A DNA stretch of 64,000 nucleotides from Cornus controversa. Taxonomy: Eukaryota > Streptophyta > Magnoliopsida > Cornales > Cornaceae. The stretch is taken from NCBI GenBank assembly GCA_026545225.1, contig CM048845.1, positions 891,001 to 955,000 of the forward strand, written 5' to 3'. The first letter of the stretch is position 1, and each line of letters starts with the position of its first letter. The notes beneath the pieces were generated by a model that worked only from the letters and a program-made list of their open reading frames with translations, did no database searches and was not told the origin of the DNA. This document shows positions 45,455 through 56,080 of the stretch, piece after piece. Position numbers and translations under genes: made by a program.

Positions 45455-45815
45455 TGATGAAACAAAAATCCACCTCGAACTAGTCAAACGCCAACCTGTA
45501 AAAAGGACAAGAGAAGAGTAATCGAAAGGGTACCGGCGCGGTGCCGGCCGACTACGCTCTAACGATCAAGTCAGAAATCGAAAGGGCTTTTAAAGCTGTA
45601 AAGGAACTCAGAGGGTATTAATTGCGTACCTGGTATATGGACCGTCTTTGTATTTATAGTAGTCAAATGAGACTGTGTCCTAGTAGGAGACTGGAGACTG
45701 GTTCCTGGCGATAGAGGAGTTCTGGTTAAAGTAAATTCCTTATCCACGTCACCTTGAACTCAACTTTCACGTTGTACGTTTCATAGTTTCATAATTGGAG
45801 TCAAATAATCTATCA
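45455..45815 (-). repeat. 5' LTR of the Tat-like element
   Basis: 361 bp, minus strand, TGATAGATTATTTGACTCC to GTTTCATCA, directly followed inward by GTTGGCGCCGTCTGTGG. Same LTR family as 57528-57868. Confidence 0.92.
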
Positions 45816-46060
45816 ATAAGTGTGTGAAAAAATATTTTAATTGTGTGTAAAATAACTTTAAATTTATGAAAATTTATTTTAAATGTAGAATAAATTGAAA
45901 AAATCATAGCTTTTTTGTCTTAAGTTAAAACATATTCTAAATTATATTCAAATTGAAGCTCTCAAAATATTTTATTTAACAAAATTAGTTTCATCAAAAA
46001 ATATTATTTGTACTAAAAGTTATGGACTTTTAAGTAAAAAGATAAAAAATGAAAAGCATA
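45816..46060 (-). repeat. About 280-bp repeat, copy 3 (right part)
   Basis: Continues the repeat interrupted at 25741. Together with the Helitron end at 46073 it reproduces 21728-22400, showing that the Tat-like element inserted into one copy of a duplicated segment. Confidence 0.8.
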
Positions 46061-46445
46061 TATATATATACACTAGGTATTGCCCGTGCGAACCTGATTT
46101 CATATAATCAACGTATCAATAAACAAATATTTACAAAACACCATTTGTATTAGTTATTGTTTACAAAAAGAAATAATGACCACACGTCTCCTTCTTATCT
46201 AAAAGCTGAAAAAAGATAAAATAATATTATATCCTAATAAATAGTATAATTAATTATAGTATAATAATAGTATATCCTATAAATTAGAGTTTGTATCAAA
46301 TCTCTTGTATCAATTATTCAAATTAATTCAGGTGAGAGTGAATTTGAATTTTTTTTTGTCGCCGATATTTACATTTTTTACAATATAAATTTAAATTTGA
46401 ATTTGAATTTAGGTGGAAGCTAAGGTTTAATTATTCAAATTAAGT

Positions 46446-46525
46446 TTTGTTGCAGATCTCACACACGAATCGATTCGTGGCCATCAGAGTCCCCGGCGAC
46501 AAAGGCAACAACTCCAGCGGCCGTC
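46446..46525 (-). pseudogene. Captured INDETERMINATE DOMAIN (IDD) zinc-finger fragment
   Basis: Minus strand 46505-46446 encodes PLSPGTLMATNRFVCEICNK, a near-exact match to the start of the first C2H2 finger of plant IDD transcription factors. Just upstream a one-base frame shift joins it to GVVA(L), matching the usual EVIALSP lead-in. The homology stops after CNK, before the expected GFQRDQNLQLH, possibly at an exon border or capture breakpoint. Only about 25 codons remain, so this is a fragment, not a gene. Confidence 0.75.
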
Positions 46526-46702
46526 GAGAGGGATCTGGTAGTTCAAGGAGTGCTGGCGAGGGGTGCGCCAAAATAAACTCAGATCAACAAGTGCTAGATC
46601 TGCAAAGTTTTATGCGTCTCCTCTAAAAGCATTAACTTTGAAAAAAGGAAAACACACAAAAGATCAAGACAAACAACGACATTCATTAGTTTTCTGATTC
46701 GA

Positions 46703-46988
46703 CTAATGTATCATATAATTCTCGAGGAGTACTTACTTTTCTCCCTCTTTTCCCAACCTGCAACATTTAACAGATTCTTAGCTTTTAAAATCTCTCTCTC
46801 AAGGCATTAACTCCTATAATTATTTCTAACTCGAATACAATTCCTAATGTATCATATAATTCTAGAGTACTTACTTTTCTCCCTCTTTTCCCAATATGCA
46901 ACATTCAACACATTCTTAGCTTCTAAAATCACAATCTCTTAAGGCATCAAGTCCTACAACTATTTCTAACTCAAACACAATTCCTAAT
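46703..46988. repeat. Tandem duplication of about 145 bp
   Basis: 46703-46849 and 46850-46988 share TAATGTATCATATAATTCT, GTACTTACTTTTCTCCCTC, CAACATT(T/C)AACA, GATTCTTAGCTT-type and CTATTTCTAACTC blocks. On the minus strand each unit has a GTAAGT-like word and the first also a TTGCAG word, as in intron borders. Confidence 0.75.
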
Positions 46989-47599
46989 AAGTGTTAACGG
47001 AAACAAAGAATTATGCATTGGTGAGCCATGCTTGAGATTAAAAACTAATCCACCACAAATAGTTAAACTTAAGTTGCGAGATAAGCTAACTAAGAAGGTA
47101 TGTATAGACAAATTACAGATCCCAGAATGCTTAAGATTTCAGGCAAAAAGACGATAGAATAAAAAATGGTTCTAAAAGCAAATATTGCAAATTTATATTT
47201 CAAATTCCTTTAGGAGTAACAACTTTCATTCTAATACCATATGTGTTGAAGGATGGTTTTACATTATCTCAATTTCCTAAAATTTTGTAGTAAATCACCC
47301 TCCAACATAAATCATTGCTTTTGTCTACTCTCTCACATTTTTGAAGGCTTGGGAAAAATGTCAGGAGTGAATTTCTGAGCCGCACTGAGACTGCCCTTAA
47401 TCTTCATCACACCCTTGCATCATCCATCAATGTATCACCAAAAACATCAAAATCAATGAAATTGATCATAAAGTATTAACAATATATATATGGATCTGCA
47501 ATATATCAATTTTAAAAAATATATATGGATCTGCAATATATCAAAAATTAATCAACTAATATAAAGATAGAGAGTGATATGGATCTGCAATATATATAT

Positions 47600-47960
47600 A
47601 AAAAAAAATAAGCAAACGCCGGACCGTTGCAGGTGCGTTGAGAATCGGTGTTGCAGAATCACATCTATTGGAGCCATTGCAAGTGCGTCGAGAGCTTGAA
47701 GAACAACGCTGGACCGGTCAACTTCTTCTTCTAAATCGGAGTAACGGCTCCAGCAGCCGTTGCAGGTGCATCGGCTTCTTTTTCCAGATCGAGCAACGGC
47801 CCGGATCTGGCCGGACTGGAGTGGAGCATCTAACGGCCGTGACAGTGCCACCAGTCAAATCTCTCCGGTCGTCGTCCGTGGCGGAGTCCGCTGCGTTAAT
47901 CTCCAACGGCCCACCCCACGAATCTCTCCCGTACATACTCATCGGAGCAAAATTCCTTAG
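47600..47960 (-). repeat. GC-rich block shared with the large Helitron's arms
   Basis: GC-rich island near the Helitron 5' end containing GTCACGGCCGTTAGATG and GAGAGATTCGTGGGGTGGGC (minus strand), matching 4615-4710. Open frames on both strands (for example 47552-47851 minus) reflect base composition and are not supported as genes. Confidence 0.6.
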
Positions 47961-48338
47961 TTGGGTTTCATGTTTATAATCTTAAAGAAAAAGATGATTT
48001 GGTTGAATGTTGATATTGGTTGAGACTGTTGTGGAGCACTGATGCCAAATCAGGGGAGATAGAGATAGAGATAGAGATAGAGACGGATTAATAAAAATAA
48101 AAGACGAGAGAGAAAAAAATAAAAATAATAATAAGTGAGAGAATGTGATATAAAATGTAGTGGGGTGGATTATTCATGACCGTTGATTGAAGATTAGAAG
48201 AGTAATTTTAGATCGTAGATAGGCATAAATATTTTGAACCGTTCAATTATTTTTTAAGCATTTCTGGGCGTTAGATGATGAAATTTTTTTGAGGAGAAAT
48301 TCAAACTCAAAGCTCAAATGTAACACACACACACACAC

Positions 48339-48339
48339 A

Positions 48340-48385
<46 letters not shown>
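48339..48385. repeat. (AT)n microsatellite
   Basis: Uninterrupted AT run following a CACACA run, next to a Helitron 5' end. Confidence 0.9.
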
Positions 48386-48850
48386 TCCATATGATATGAA
48401 TAACAAACTGACCATATATATATATATTATATTAATATAGTGCAAATATTTCATGTGTAAAATACAGTTAATTCATCCTTAAATTCATATTTTACCATGC
48501 CTTAAATCTTGAAAAACATAAAATATTTAATTTAATTTTTTTGTCAACACTGTTAATTTATGTTTATCACTCTTAAATCTACCATCACCATCCTCAAATA
48601 CACATTTCACCACTATTAAATCTTGAAGAAATAAAAATATCTCTAAGTTAAAGTTAACTCAATTAATATAGAGTTCACCACCCTTAATATAAAAATTTTC
48701 AAGATTCAAAGTGAAATGTGAATTTAATTATTAATTTTTCAGATTAAAAATAACAATTACAAAATAAATACTACCAATATATTAGAATTGAATAATTTAA
48801 TTTATATTTAATAATATAATATTAATGGTGAAGAGAGAAAACCCTATCCT
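48386..48850 (-). repeat. Inverted copy of 2165-2790
   Basis: Reverse complement of the 2.2-2.8 kb repeat (ACCATCACCATCCTCAAATA, GAGTTCACCACCCTTAATAT). Confidence 0.75.
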
Positions 48851-48939
48851 CTTAACACTATGACATGTTAGATGCCTTCCTGTGAAACCTTCAATGTGAG
48901 CAGAGAGAGAGAGAGATCCACAATAGTCATTCTGCAAGT

Positions 48940-49400
48940 AGGGCATATTTGGAATAAAAATTGGGATCATCGGCATTGGTACCTTCTGAAGAAAGCCGAA
49001 GTGCTAAAGCCAGCTGCAATTGGTAACTCTCTTCCGTCTGCTGCGCCCAACTCTTTGAAGATGATGGCCCTCCGCCACTGCCCTCCGCCTCCACCGCCCA
49101 CAACCTCAATTCCCCTGCACTACCACCACCAATCCTAGAAACATCATCATGGAACTGACCAAACGCATCCTTATCGATGGCCGCCATAGATAGCGACGGC
49201 ACGCAGTACTGGCCCGAAAGCGAGCGGAAGCTGCTCTAGCTCAACTGCGCCTGCAGCCCGATTGACTCCAGAAACGCTCCCGCCCCAATTTGACTTTGCT
49301 GCTGAATCATCCAATTATCAGATAGGCCCCAATCAAAACCTCTCCTGTTATTAGTTTTGTTCTTGACGCTGGAGAGAGAGTCATAGTACGGCTGAAAAGT
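48940..49400 (-). pseudogene. Captured CTR1-like (Raf-type MAPKKK) N-terminal fragment
   Basis: The minus strand reads QPYYDSLSSVKNK, FDWGLSDNWM, QAQLS, then stop TAG at 49238-49236, SSFRSLSGQYCVPSLSM and finally KSWAQQTEESYQLQLALALR followed by LSSEGTNADDPNF. The WAQQTEESYQLQLALALRLSSE block is a hallmark of the N-terminal domain of CTR1/EDR1-type kinases in ethylene and defence signalling. Homology ends after DDPNF (about 48952); the next codons (YSKYALLAE, stop) are unrelated. No kinase domain is present. It lies within Helitron sequence and is therefore most simply a captured exon. Confidence 0.82.
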
Positions 49401-50060
49401 GTGGAAATCATTTTCATCAGTAATAATCTTAACATGAAGAAATATCTATACACACAATTTATGCTATAGAAAATATAAAAGTTTCCAAGTAAAAAAAATA
49501 AATCGAAACCAAAGACAAATACCGATTAAAAAACACAGTAACACTTGGTGCCGACGACGGCGTAGTCTTCTCACTTGACGCCGCATCTGCCAACAGAGTT
49601 ATTTTGCTTTCCACATCATGTTCTTCACTCTTGAACCACTAAAATGGTGTGCTTCTCAACGGCGACATAGATTTGTTTCATCTCAAGAACAACTCATTGG
49701 TGGAGCTTATCGATCTGACACCTTCATGCTTGTTCGCTGCCGGAGTTTCCACGGCAAGTTATGAAGAAAATGGTGGAGCCATGGTGATGACTGTGGGTTG
49801 GCGACGGGAATGATGATCGGACAATGAAGAAGATGACAGTTTCTGTGTGCATATATACATATAGAAATTTCAATACACTCTTCAGATCTAAAGCTAAAGG
49901 TTCAAAATTTTGAAAAATTAAAACAAACCCATCAATGTACATAGAGAGAGCAGAAAGAGATGTACACAGACCTTCCATCAATATTTTTTGCAAAAATTCA
50001 GTAAACCCAAGTAAAAAGAGTACATAGAGAGAGTAGAAAGAGTGGTTGGGCTAATGTGAA
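49401..50060. other. Helitron interior, no gene assigned
   Basis: Moderately GC-rich patches near 49545-49600 and 49700-49830 may be further captured pieces, but no protein family was recognised on either strand. Confidence 0.35.
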
Positions 50061-50309
50061 TTTTAAATAGATATAATGTGTAAATTTTGAATTTAGGTGG
50101 GAGTGAGTTGGTGAGGGTTTAAATTTAAATTTTGGTGAGAGTGAATGGTGAGCGTTGGATCGTAAATAGGAAGAATGATTTTAGACCGTAGATAGCAAAA
50201 GACATTTTCAACTGCAGGATTAATTTTTTAAGCAATCACGACCGTTGGATCGCGTTTTTTGGCATTATTATGTCAAGCTCAAATGTAATATAGATATATA
50301 TATATATAT

Positions 50310-50770
50310 ATTACATTTCATTTTCTTCAGCTTAAAAGTTAATAATTTCTACTATAAAAATAATTTGTTGACCAGACTATTGAAAAATGTTTAGCTTCAA
50401 TTTGAATACTACTTAAATTATCTTTTAACTTAAAATGAAAAATTTATAAATTTTTCAAGTTATGTCCTCACACGTAACGTCATTTTTCACACCATTAAAC
50501 TTTTTTTTACAGAGTTAAAGTGTTTCTCCCCCAACTTAAAACTTATACATTTTAATTTTTTTTCAATTCAAATCTTCTAACAACATTTATACACAATTAA
50601 ATTAATTTTTCACACAACTAAAATATAACACTTTAATTTTTTCATTTTGAACACTAATATTCACACATTTAAAATTATTTTTCATACAATAAAAGTCATA
50701 TTTCACAAATTCAAAACGTAAAACACCATTTTATTTTCTTTCAAAAAAAATTTAGCAACATTTGTATACA
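50310..50770 (+). repeat. Diverged relative of the 280-bp repeat
   Basis: Shares word order with 2819-3090 (CATTTTCTTC, CTTAAAAGTTAATAATTTCT, CTTCAATTTGAAT, TTTTAACTTAA, TTCACACA) but is clearly diverged and extended. Confidence 0.4.
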
Positions 50771-51399
50771 AAATATTGCGCAGTAGGTTTGTAATCCAAG
50801 GCTAGAATATTAATAGAGGAGAAACACCTAAAATGATGGGTAATGCATACAAAATAGACATCAAAAGTCTGTGCAATTGGATTTGTAGGTGATTATAGTG
50901 AGTGGTATAAAGCATTCACGTGAGTTTACAAGAGGCATGCATCAGAAACAGGAGACATGACTTTTGTAGAACTTTGACTGGCATGCTCTGCAAAAGTAGC
51001 CAACCGTAAATGGCTTTAATTGTTGAAAATTCGGTTGAAGCACATGCAATGGAGCTAGGATTCGAGTCAATGCCCTACCCATGCTGAAATATTATTACCC
51101 TGAGCTCGTGCTCGTGCTCGTGCTCGTGTACATTGCAAAACTACAAAGGTGCACAAGTACCATTCTCTCTGCGTCTGTGCATTGCAAAACTATAAAGGTG
51201 CACTTTATTATTCTAATGTTATATTTTATAAAATTCTGTACTTTTACTTTTTAAGAGTTATTATATTATTATTATATTAATATTATGTTTCCTTTTAACA
51301 GTTATATTATTATTAATATATTAATATTATATTTTTAAATTGTTATTTTTATCTATAAAAATTTTATAATTAAATTATTCAACAAAATGAATATAGATT
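50771..51399. other. No gene seen; small GTGCTC microsatellite
   Basis: A GTGCTC hexamer repeat at 51104-51128 and two copies of GTGCA-TTGCAAAACTA-type sequence (51130, 51178). AT-rich beyond that. Confidence 0.4.
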
Positions 51400-52720
51400 T
51401 TCACAAATTTAATAAATCTACTAAAACTTTTCAAGTTAATTTTTTTTTCAACAAATCTAATATTGAATTCAACACCCTTATACATACTTTCACCAGCTTA
51501 AATTCACATTTATCACTCTTAAATCTTGAAACACTTGAAATATTTCAAGTTAATTCTTTTGGTCAATAGAACTAATCTAGGTTTTACCACTCTTAAATCT
51601 TACATTCACCACCCTTAAATCCACATTTCAGCATTCTTAAATCCACATTTCAACACTCCTAAAACTTAACACGTGTATTTGAAGTTAATTTTTTTGTCAG
51701 TTAATCTAGGTTTCACCAATCTTAAATCTACTTGCACCACCTTTAAATTCACATTTCACCATACATATTACTAAGAAAACTTGAATTATTACAAATTAAA
51801 TTTTTGTCACCATAGTTCATCTATACCTCACCACTATTAAACCTACATTTCACCACCTTTAAATTCACATTTCATTACCTTTAAACTAAAAAAAACCTGA
51901 ATTACTACAAGTTAAATTTTTGTCACTACATTTCATCTATACCTCACCATTATTAAACCTATATTTCACTACATTTAAATCCGCATTTAACCATCCTTGT
52001 ACTTTAAAGACTTGAATTGCTACAAGTTATATTTTTTTCACCACAACTATCTTTATCTCACTACCATTAAACTTATATTTCACCACCTTTAAATTTATAT
52101 TTCACAACCCTTAAACTAAGAAACTTGAATTACTGCAAGTTAAATTTTTATCACCATAGTTGATCTATACTTCCCACTATTAAACTTATATTTCATCACC
52201 TTTAAATCCACATTTTACCACCCTTAAACTAATAAAAATAACTTAAATTACTACAAGTTAAATTTTTGTCACCACAGTTCATCTATACCTCACCACTATT
52301 AAACCTATATTTCATCACCTTTAAACCCAATTTCACCATCCATATACCTTAAAGACTTGAATTATTACAAGTTAAAATTTTGTCACCACAATTCATCTTT
52401 ATCTCACCACTATTAAACCTATATTTCACCAATAATGGGTGAAATGTAGATTAAATGTGTTGAAATGTAGGTTTAAGAGTGGTGAAATATATCTTAACTT
52501 TGTTAAAAAATATTAACTTAGATGAATTCAAGATTGTGTAGATATAAGGGTGGTGAAAATATAGTTTAACTGTGCTGGAAAAAATTAACTTGGATAAATT
52601 TAAGATTGTGCAAGTACGAGGGTGGTGAAATTTAGGCTTAAAGGTGGTAAAACATAGGTGTAAGGGCGATGAAGGTAGGTTTACGGTTCATGAAATTTAT
52701 ATTAATGTTGTTGAATAAAT
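51400..52720. repeat. Tandem repeats of about 115 bp, turning orientation at 52.44 kb
   Basis: The word TACAAGTTAAATTTTTGTCA or a close variant recurs near 51788, 51905, 52020, 52133, 52253 and 52366 (113-119 base spacing), each followed by ATCTATACCTCACCACTATT and CACCACCTTTAAA blocks. From about 52435 the complementary words (GGTGAAATGTAG, AGAGTGGTGAAAT) appear, so the array folds back on itself. No coding potential. Confidence 0.8.
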
Positions 52721-52978
52721 TAAATATGAGTGTATTAAAATAAGTATTTATGTAAAAATAAAAACTTTAATTTAAATAATTTACTATTAAGTTAAATATT
52801 AGTTTCAATTTAAATAATTTAATTTTAGCTCAAATATAAGTTATATATTAAGTTAAAATTTTAAATTTAATATTAATTAAATGTGTTGTAAAAATAAATT
52901 GATTGAAATGTGTTATTCAATGCGGTTGAGTTAAATAATAAAATGGTGAAGATAAAATCTTTTAAATGAAAAAAAAAA
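52721..52978. other. AT-rich spacer, nothing recognised
   Basis: TTAAATAATTTAA-type simple sequence between the tandem array and the palindrome. Confidence 0.4.
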
Positions 52979-53214
52979 GTTACTAATTTTTGTCGCCACC
53001 ACCCTTAAATCTGTATTTCACTACCCTTAAATCAACATTTCACCAATCTTATACCTACTACAATTTCAAATATTATACAATAAATCGTTGTCACCACAAT
53101 TTATATATCTATACCTCACCACCCTTAAATTTTTATTTCACCAACGTTGTACCTACAAAATTGAAATATTATAAATTAAAAAGTGTTGACGCATGGTCAT
53201 TAGTAATTTTTTTT

Positions 53215-53347
53215 TTTTTTTTGTAAACAGTAATTAATGCAAATTGTGTTTTGTAAACATTTATTTATTAACAAGTTATTATATGAAATCAACTTCTATT
53301 TCAATTTTTTTTGTTTTATAGTGTCGTATACACGGGTAATACGCTAG
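53215..53347 (+). other. Helitron 3' end, plus strand
   Basis: TTTTGTAAACAGTAATTAAT to hairpin GTGT-CGTAT-ACAC, GGGTAATACG and CTAG (53344-53347), then T. The hairpin stem differs from 15192-15225 by a paired change (GTGT/ACAC against GTGC/GCAC). Confidence 0.75.
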
Positions 53348-53355
53348 TGTGTGTG

Positions 53356-53417
<62 letters not shown>

Positions 53418-53673
53418 AAATGTATGTTCTAAAAAGCAAACCACGTAAAGCAGGTGAGTTTTTTTTGACGTAAAAGAACTTTTCAAAAGTTGCAGCTGTC
53501 ACGCTATATAAATATATTCTCGCAACTTTACTTCTTTTCAATACATTGTTAATAATAACTCATCCTAATGTAACTATGGGAGAAGGTCTTTTCTTTTTAG
53601 GCTAGGTCTTGTCCTTTTCTCTTCAAAAAAAATCTTCAATTCATGCTAATTCTCAAATTTTGTGACATATCAT

Positions 53674-55220
53674 TAGGGGTGACAAACTGGGTGGGTTGGA
53701 CGGGTTTGAATTGGGTCGAATATGGACGGGTTGAATATGAGTTGTGATCCTATATTCAACCCGTTTATAGCAGGTCAAATATGAACGAGTTGAATATGAG
53801 TCAGGTCAACCCGCCAACCCATATTTGACTCGACTAAACACGATAGTAGCTAGGCGTGATAAAATGGACGGGTTTGGACCGGGTTGAATATGGGTGGGTC
53901 TAATATGGGTCGGGTCAATCCGCCAACTCATATTTGATTTAACCCAACTGGATTGGTCGGTCAACCCAAATAAAATGGGTCGACCCGATTCGAACAAACG
54001 GGTCAAACTAAACTCGATTAAAAATTTGTGACCAACTTTGTTAAACTTGGACACTCCTACTCTTTTGACATTAATTAATTATGCTTTAAATGAAAAAAAT
54101 AAATAAAGAAAGAGACAACATGTCTTAAAAGGATTTGAAAAAAGAAAAAAAAAACTCAAAAAAGAAATAAACAAATTAGAATTATAGTAAGAACATGAAA
54201 AATTAATGAAATTTTTTTCAAAAAAATTGTGAAAAAATTAATGAAATTTTTTTCTAAAAAATTGTGAAAAAAGAAAAATGCATTAATTTTTTTTAAAAAA
54301 ATATAACTAGATTAATGTTAAATGTTCATAAATGTTTGAAAATTAAAGTAACGTGTGCGAGAGATGTACATGCAACTTGAGTAGCCAAATTTTTGTGATG
54401 TTCAAGATTTTGTTGAAGAGTTTGAATATTTTTTTTTATTATTCTTCATTATCATACTTAAAATTGTTGATTCCAATGCAATTACAATTTCAACATCTCT
54501 AATTGTGTTATTGCAAATTGTCGACGTCATATCTGTCCAAATTTAGATATAAGCAAATTAATAAAAAATCGCTTATGAAAAATATATAAAAATGAAATAG
54601 AAGTTGATTTCATAAAATCACAGTGTCAATAAACAAATATTATGTGTATGTATATAAAATATTTTACTAATTTATTCTTGTTTTGTAGTAACCAAACATA
54701 GTACAAAAATATTTTTTCTGAAGAAACATTACTCTTTTTAGTCACCCTTTATTATATTATTTATTAAAAATTTTAAAGCATATTTAATGAATGTCAAAAG
54801 AGCAAGGGTGTCCAAGTTTAACAAAGTCGGTCACAAATTTTTAATCGGGTCAAGTTTGATCTGTTTGTTCAGATCAGATCGACCCATTTTATCTGGGCCT
54901 GGGGTGGTTTGACTAATCTGAGTCAAGTTAGCCCATTTATTTGGGTTGGCCGACTAATCCGGTTGAATTAGACCAAATATGAGTTGGCGGGTTGACCGAC
55001 CCATATTAGACCCACCCATATTCAACCCGGTCCAAGCCTGTCCATTTTGCCACGCCTAACTACTGTTGTGTTTAGTCGGGTCAAATATGGGTTGACGGGT
55101 TGACCCGACTAATATTTGACCCGTTACAATCGGGTTGAATATGGGGTCACAACTCATATTCAACCCGCCTATATTCGACCCGATTCAAACCTGTCCAACT
55201 CGCCCAGTTTGCCACCCCTA
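53674..55220. mobile_element. hAT-like element with long inverted ends
   Basis: Ends TAGGGGTGACAAACTGGG and, reverse-complemented, TAGGGGTGGCAAACTGGG, continuing as GGGTTGAATATG-rich inverted repeats of more than 350 bases on each side. This TAGGGGTGGCAAA terminus is common in plant hAT-type non-autonomous elements. No direct 8-bp duplication is seen because the flanks themselves (CATATCAT and ATGACATG) are inverted copies, being part of the larger palindrome. No transposase frame. Confidence 0.6.
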
Positions 55221-55616
55221 ATGACATGTCACAAATTTTGAGAATTAGTATGAATTGAAGAATCTTTTTTTAAGAGAAAAGGAGAAGACCTAGCCGAAAA
55301 AGAAAAGACCTTCTCGCACATTGATAATGGTCCCTTGTAAAAAGGCTCTCTGATTAGTTGCATCAGGATGAGAAATTATTAACAATGTTAGAGTATTGAA
55401 AAGAAGTAAAGTTGCGAGAATATATTAGTCGTCTCAAAGAAGTGTATACTACAAGAAAAAGTAAACATTTCACGGTTAAAACAGAAAATGCGTGACAATT
55501 GCAATTTTTGAAGAGTTCTTTTACGTCAAAAAAATTCACCTGCTCTACGTGGTTGGCTTTTTCCAAACATACATTTGACACACACACATATATATACACA
55601 CACACACACACACAAA

Positions 55617-55760
55617 CTAGCATATTACCCGTGTGTACGGTACTATAAAACAAAAAAACTAAAATAGAAATTGATTTCATATAATAACTTGTCAATAAAT
55701 AAATGTTTACAAAATACCATTTACATTAACTGTTTACAAAAAAGAAAAAAATACTAATGA
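55617..55760 (-). other. Helitron 3' end, minus strand
   Basis: Mirror of 53215-53347: CTAGCATATTACCCGTGTGT, then TGATTTCATATAATAACTTG and TTTACAAAATACCATTTACA. Confidence 0.7.
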
Positions 55761-56080
55761 CCATGCGTCACCACTTTTTAATTTATAATATTTCAATTTT
55801 GTAAGGTACAACGGTGGTGAAATGTAAATTTAAGAGTGATGAGGTATAAATATATAAATTGTGGTGACAATAATTTAACGTATAATATTTGAAATTGTAT
55901 AAGATATAAGATTGATGAAATGTAAATTTAAGAGTGATGAGGTATAGATATATAAATTGTGATGACAATAATTTAACGTATAATATTTTAAATTGTATTA
56001 GATATAAGATTGATAAAATGTAAATTTTAGGGTGGTGAAATATTTAAGGTTGGTGGCGACAAAAATTAGTAATTTTTTTT

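Larger units (their letters stand above)
25744..45815 (-). mobile_element. Tat-like Ty3/gypsy retrotransposon (minus strand), interrupted
   Basis: Minus-strand order: 5' LTR (45815-45455), primer-binding-type site GTTGGCGCCGTCTGTGG (45454-45438), gag, protease region, reverse transcriptase, RNase H, integrase (to 39806), about 80-bp tandem repeats (39600-38900), an antisense (plus-strand) spliced gene, a GC-rich minisatellite, polypurine tract CAGGGGGCATC, 3' LTR (26068-25744). An antisense gene between pol and the 3' LTR is a known trait of some plant Tat-lineage elements. A 10.2-kb Athila-like element is nested at 26792-36949, so the original element was about 9.9 kb. Flanks TTAAC and ATAAG resemble a mutated 5-bp target duplication; the paralogous empty site at 21728 reads TTAAG. 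Confidence 0.85.
46073..48326 (-). mobile_element. Non-autonomous Helitron carrying gene fragments
   Basis: The minus-strand 3' end at 46073 (GCACGGGCAATACCTAG, then T) and the 5' end near 48326 (TTACATTTGAGCTTTGAGTT) match the ends of the 4-17 kb Helitron; the 5' TC itself is mutated. The first 500 bases from the 5' end share a GC-rich block with the large element. It encodes no Rep or helicase. It includes an IDD zinc-finger gene piece and duplicated intron-like sequence. The 3' end could alternatively pair with the second 5' end at 50294. Confidence 0.7.
48851..50294 (-). mobile_element. Second Helitron 5' segment, minus strand
   Basis: The 5' end on the minus strand at 50294 is TCTATATTACATTTGAGC preceded by A. 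It is followed inward by the same sequence pattern as the other copies (CTATCTACGGTCTAAAATCA). No separate 3' end was found before 48851, so this may be a truncated copy, or the outer end of a larger element that closes at 46073. It carries the CTR1-like fragment below. Confidence 0.6.
52979..56080. repeat. About 3.1-kb palindrome with two facing Helitron 3' ends
   Basis: The left arm (52979 to about 54125) is the reverse complement of the right arm (about 54735-56080). Outer parts: ACTAATTTTTGTCGCCACCA against TGGTGGCGACAAAAATTAGT. Then Helitron 3' ends (53344-53347 and 55617-55620), then TTTGACGTAAAAGAACTTTT against AGTTCTTTTACGTCAAA, then a hAT-like element. The right arm has an extra tandem copy of a roughly 100-base unit (55800-55990). 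The loop is about 600 bases, AT-rich. Confidence 0.85.

Noticed and set aside
47552..47979. Possible genes on both strands near 47.6-48.0 kb
   Set aside because: The open frames follow GC-rich composition shared with the Helitron 5' region; no protein motif was found.
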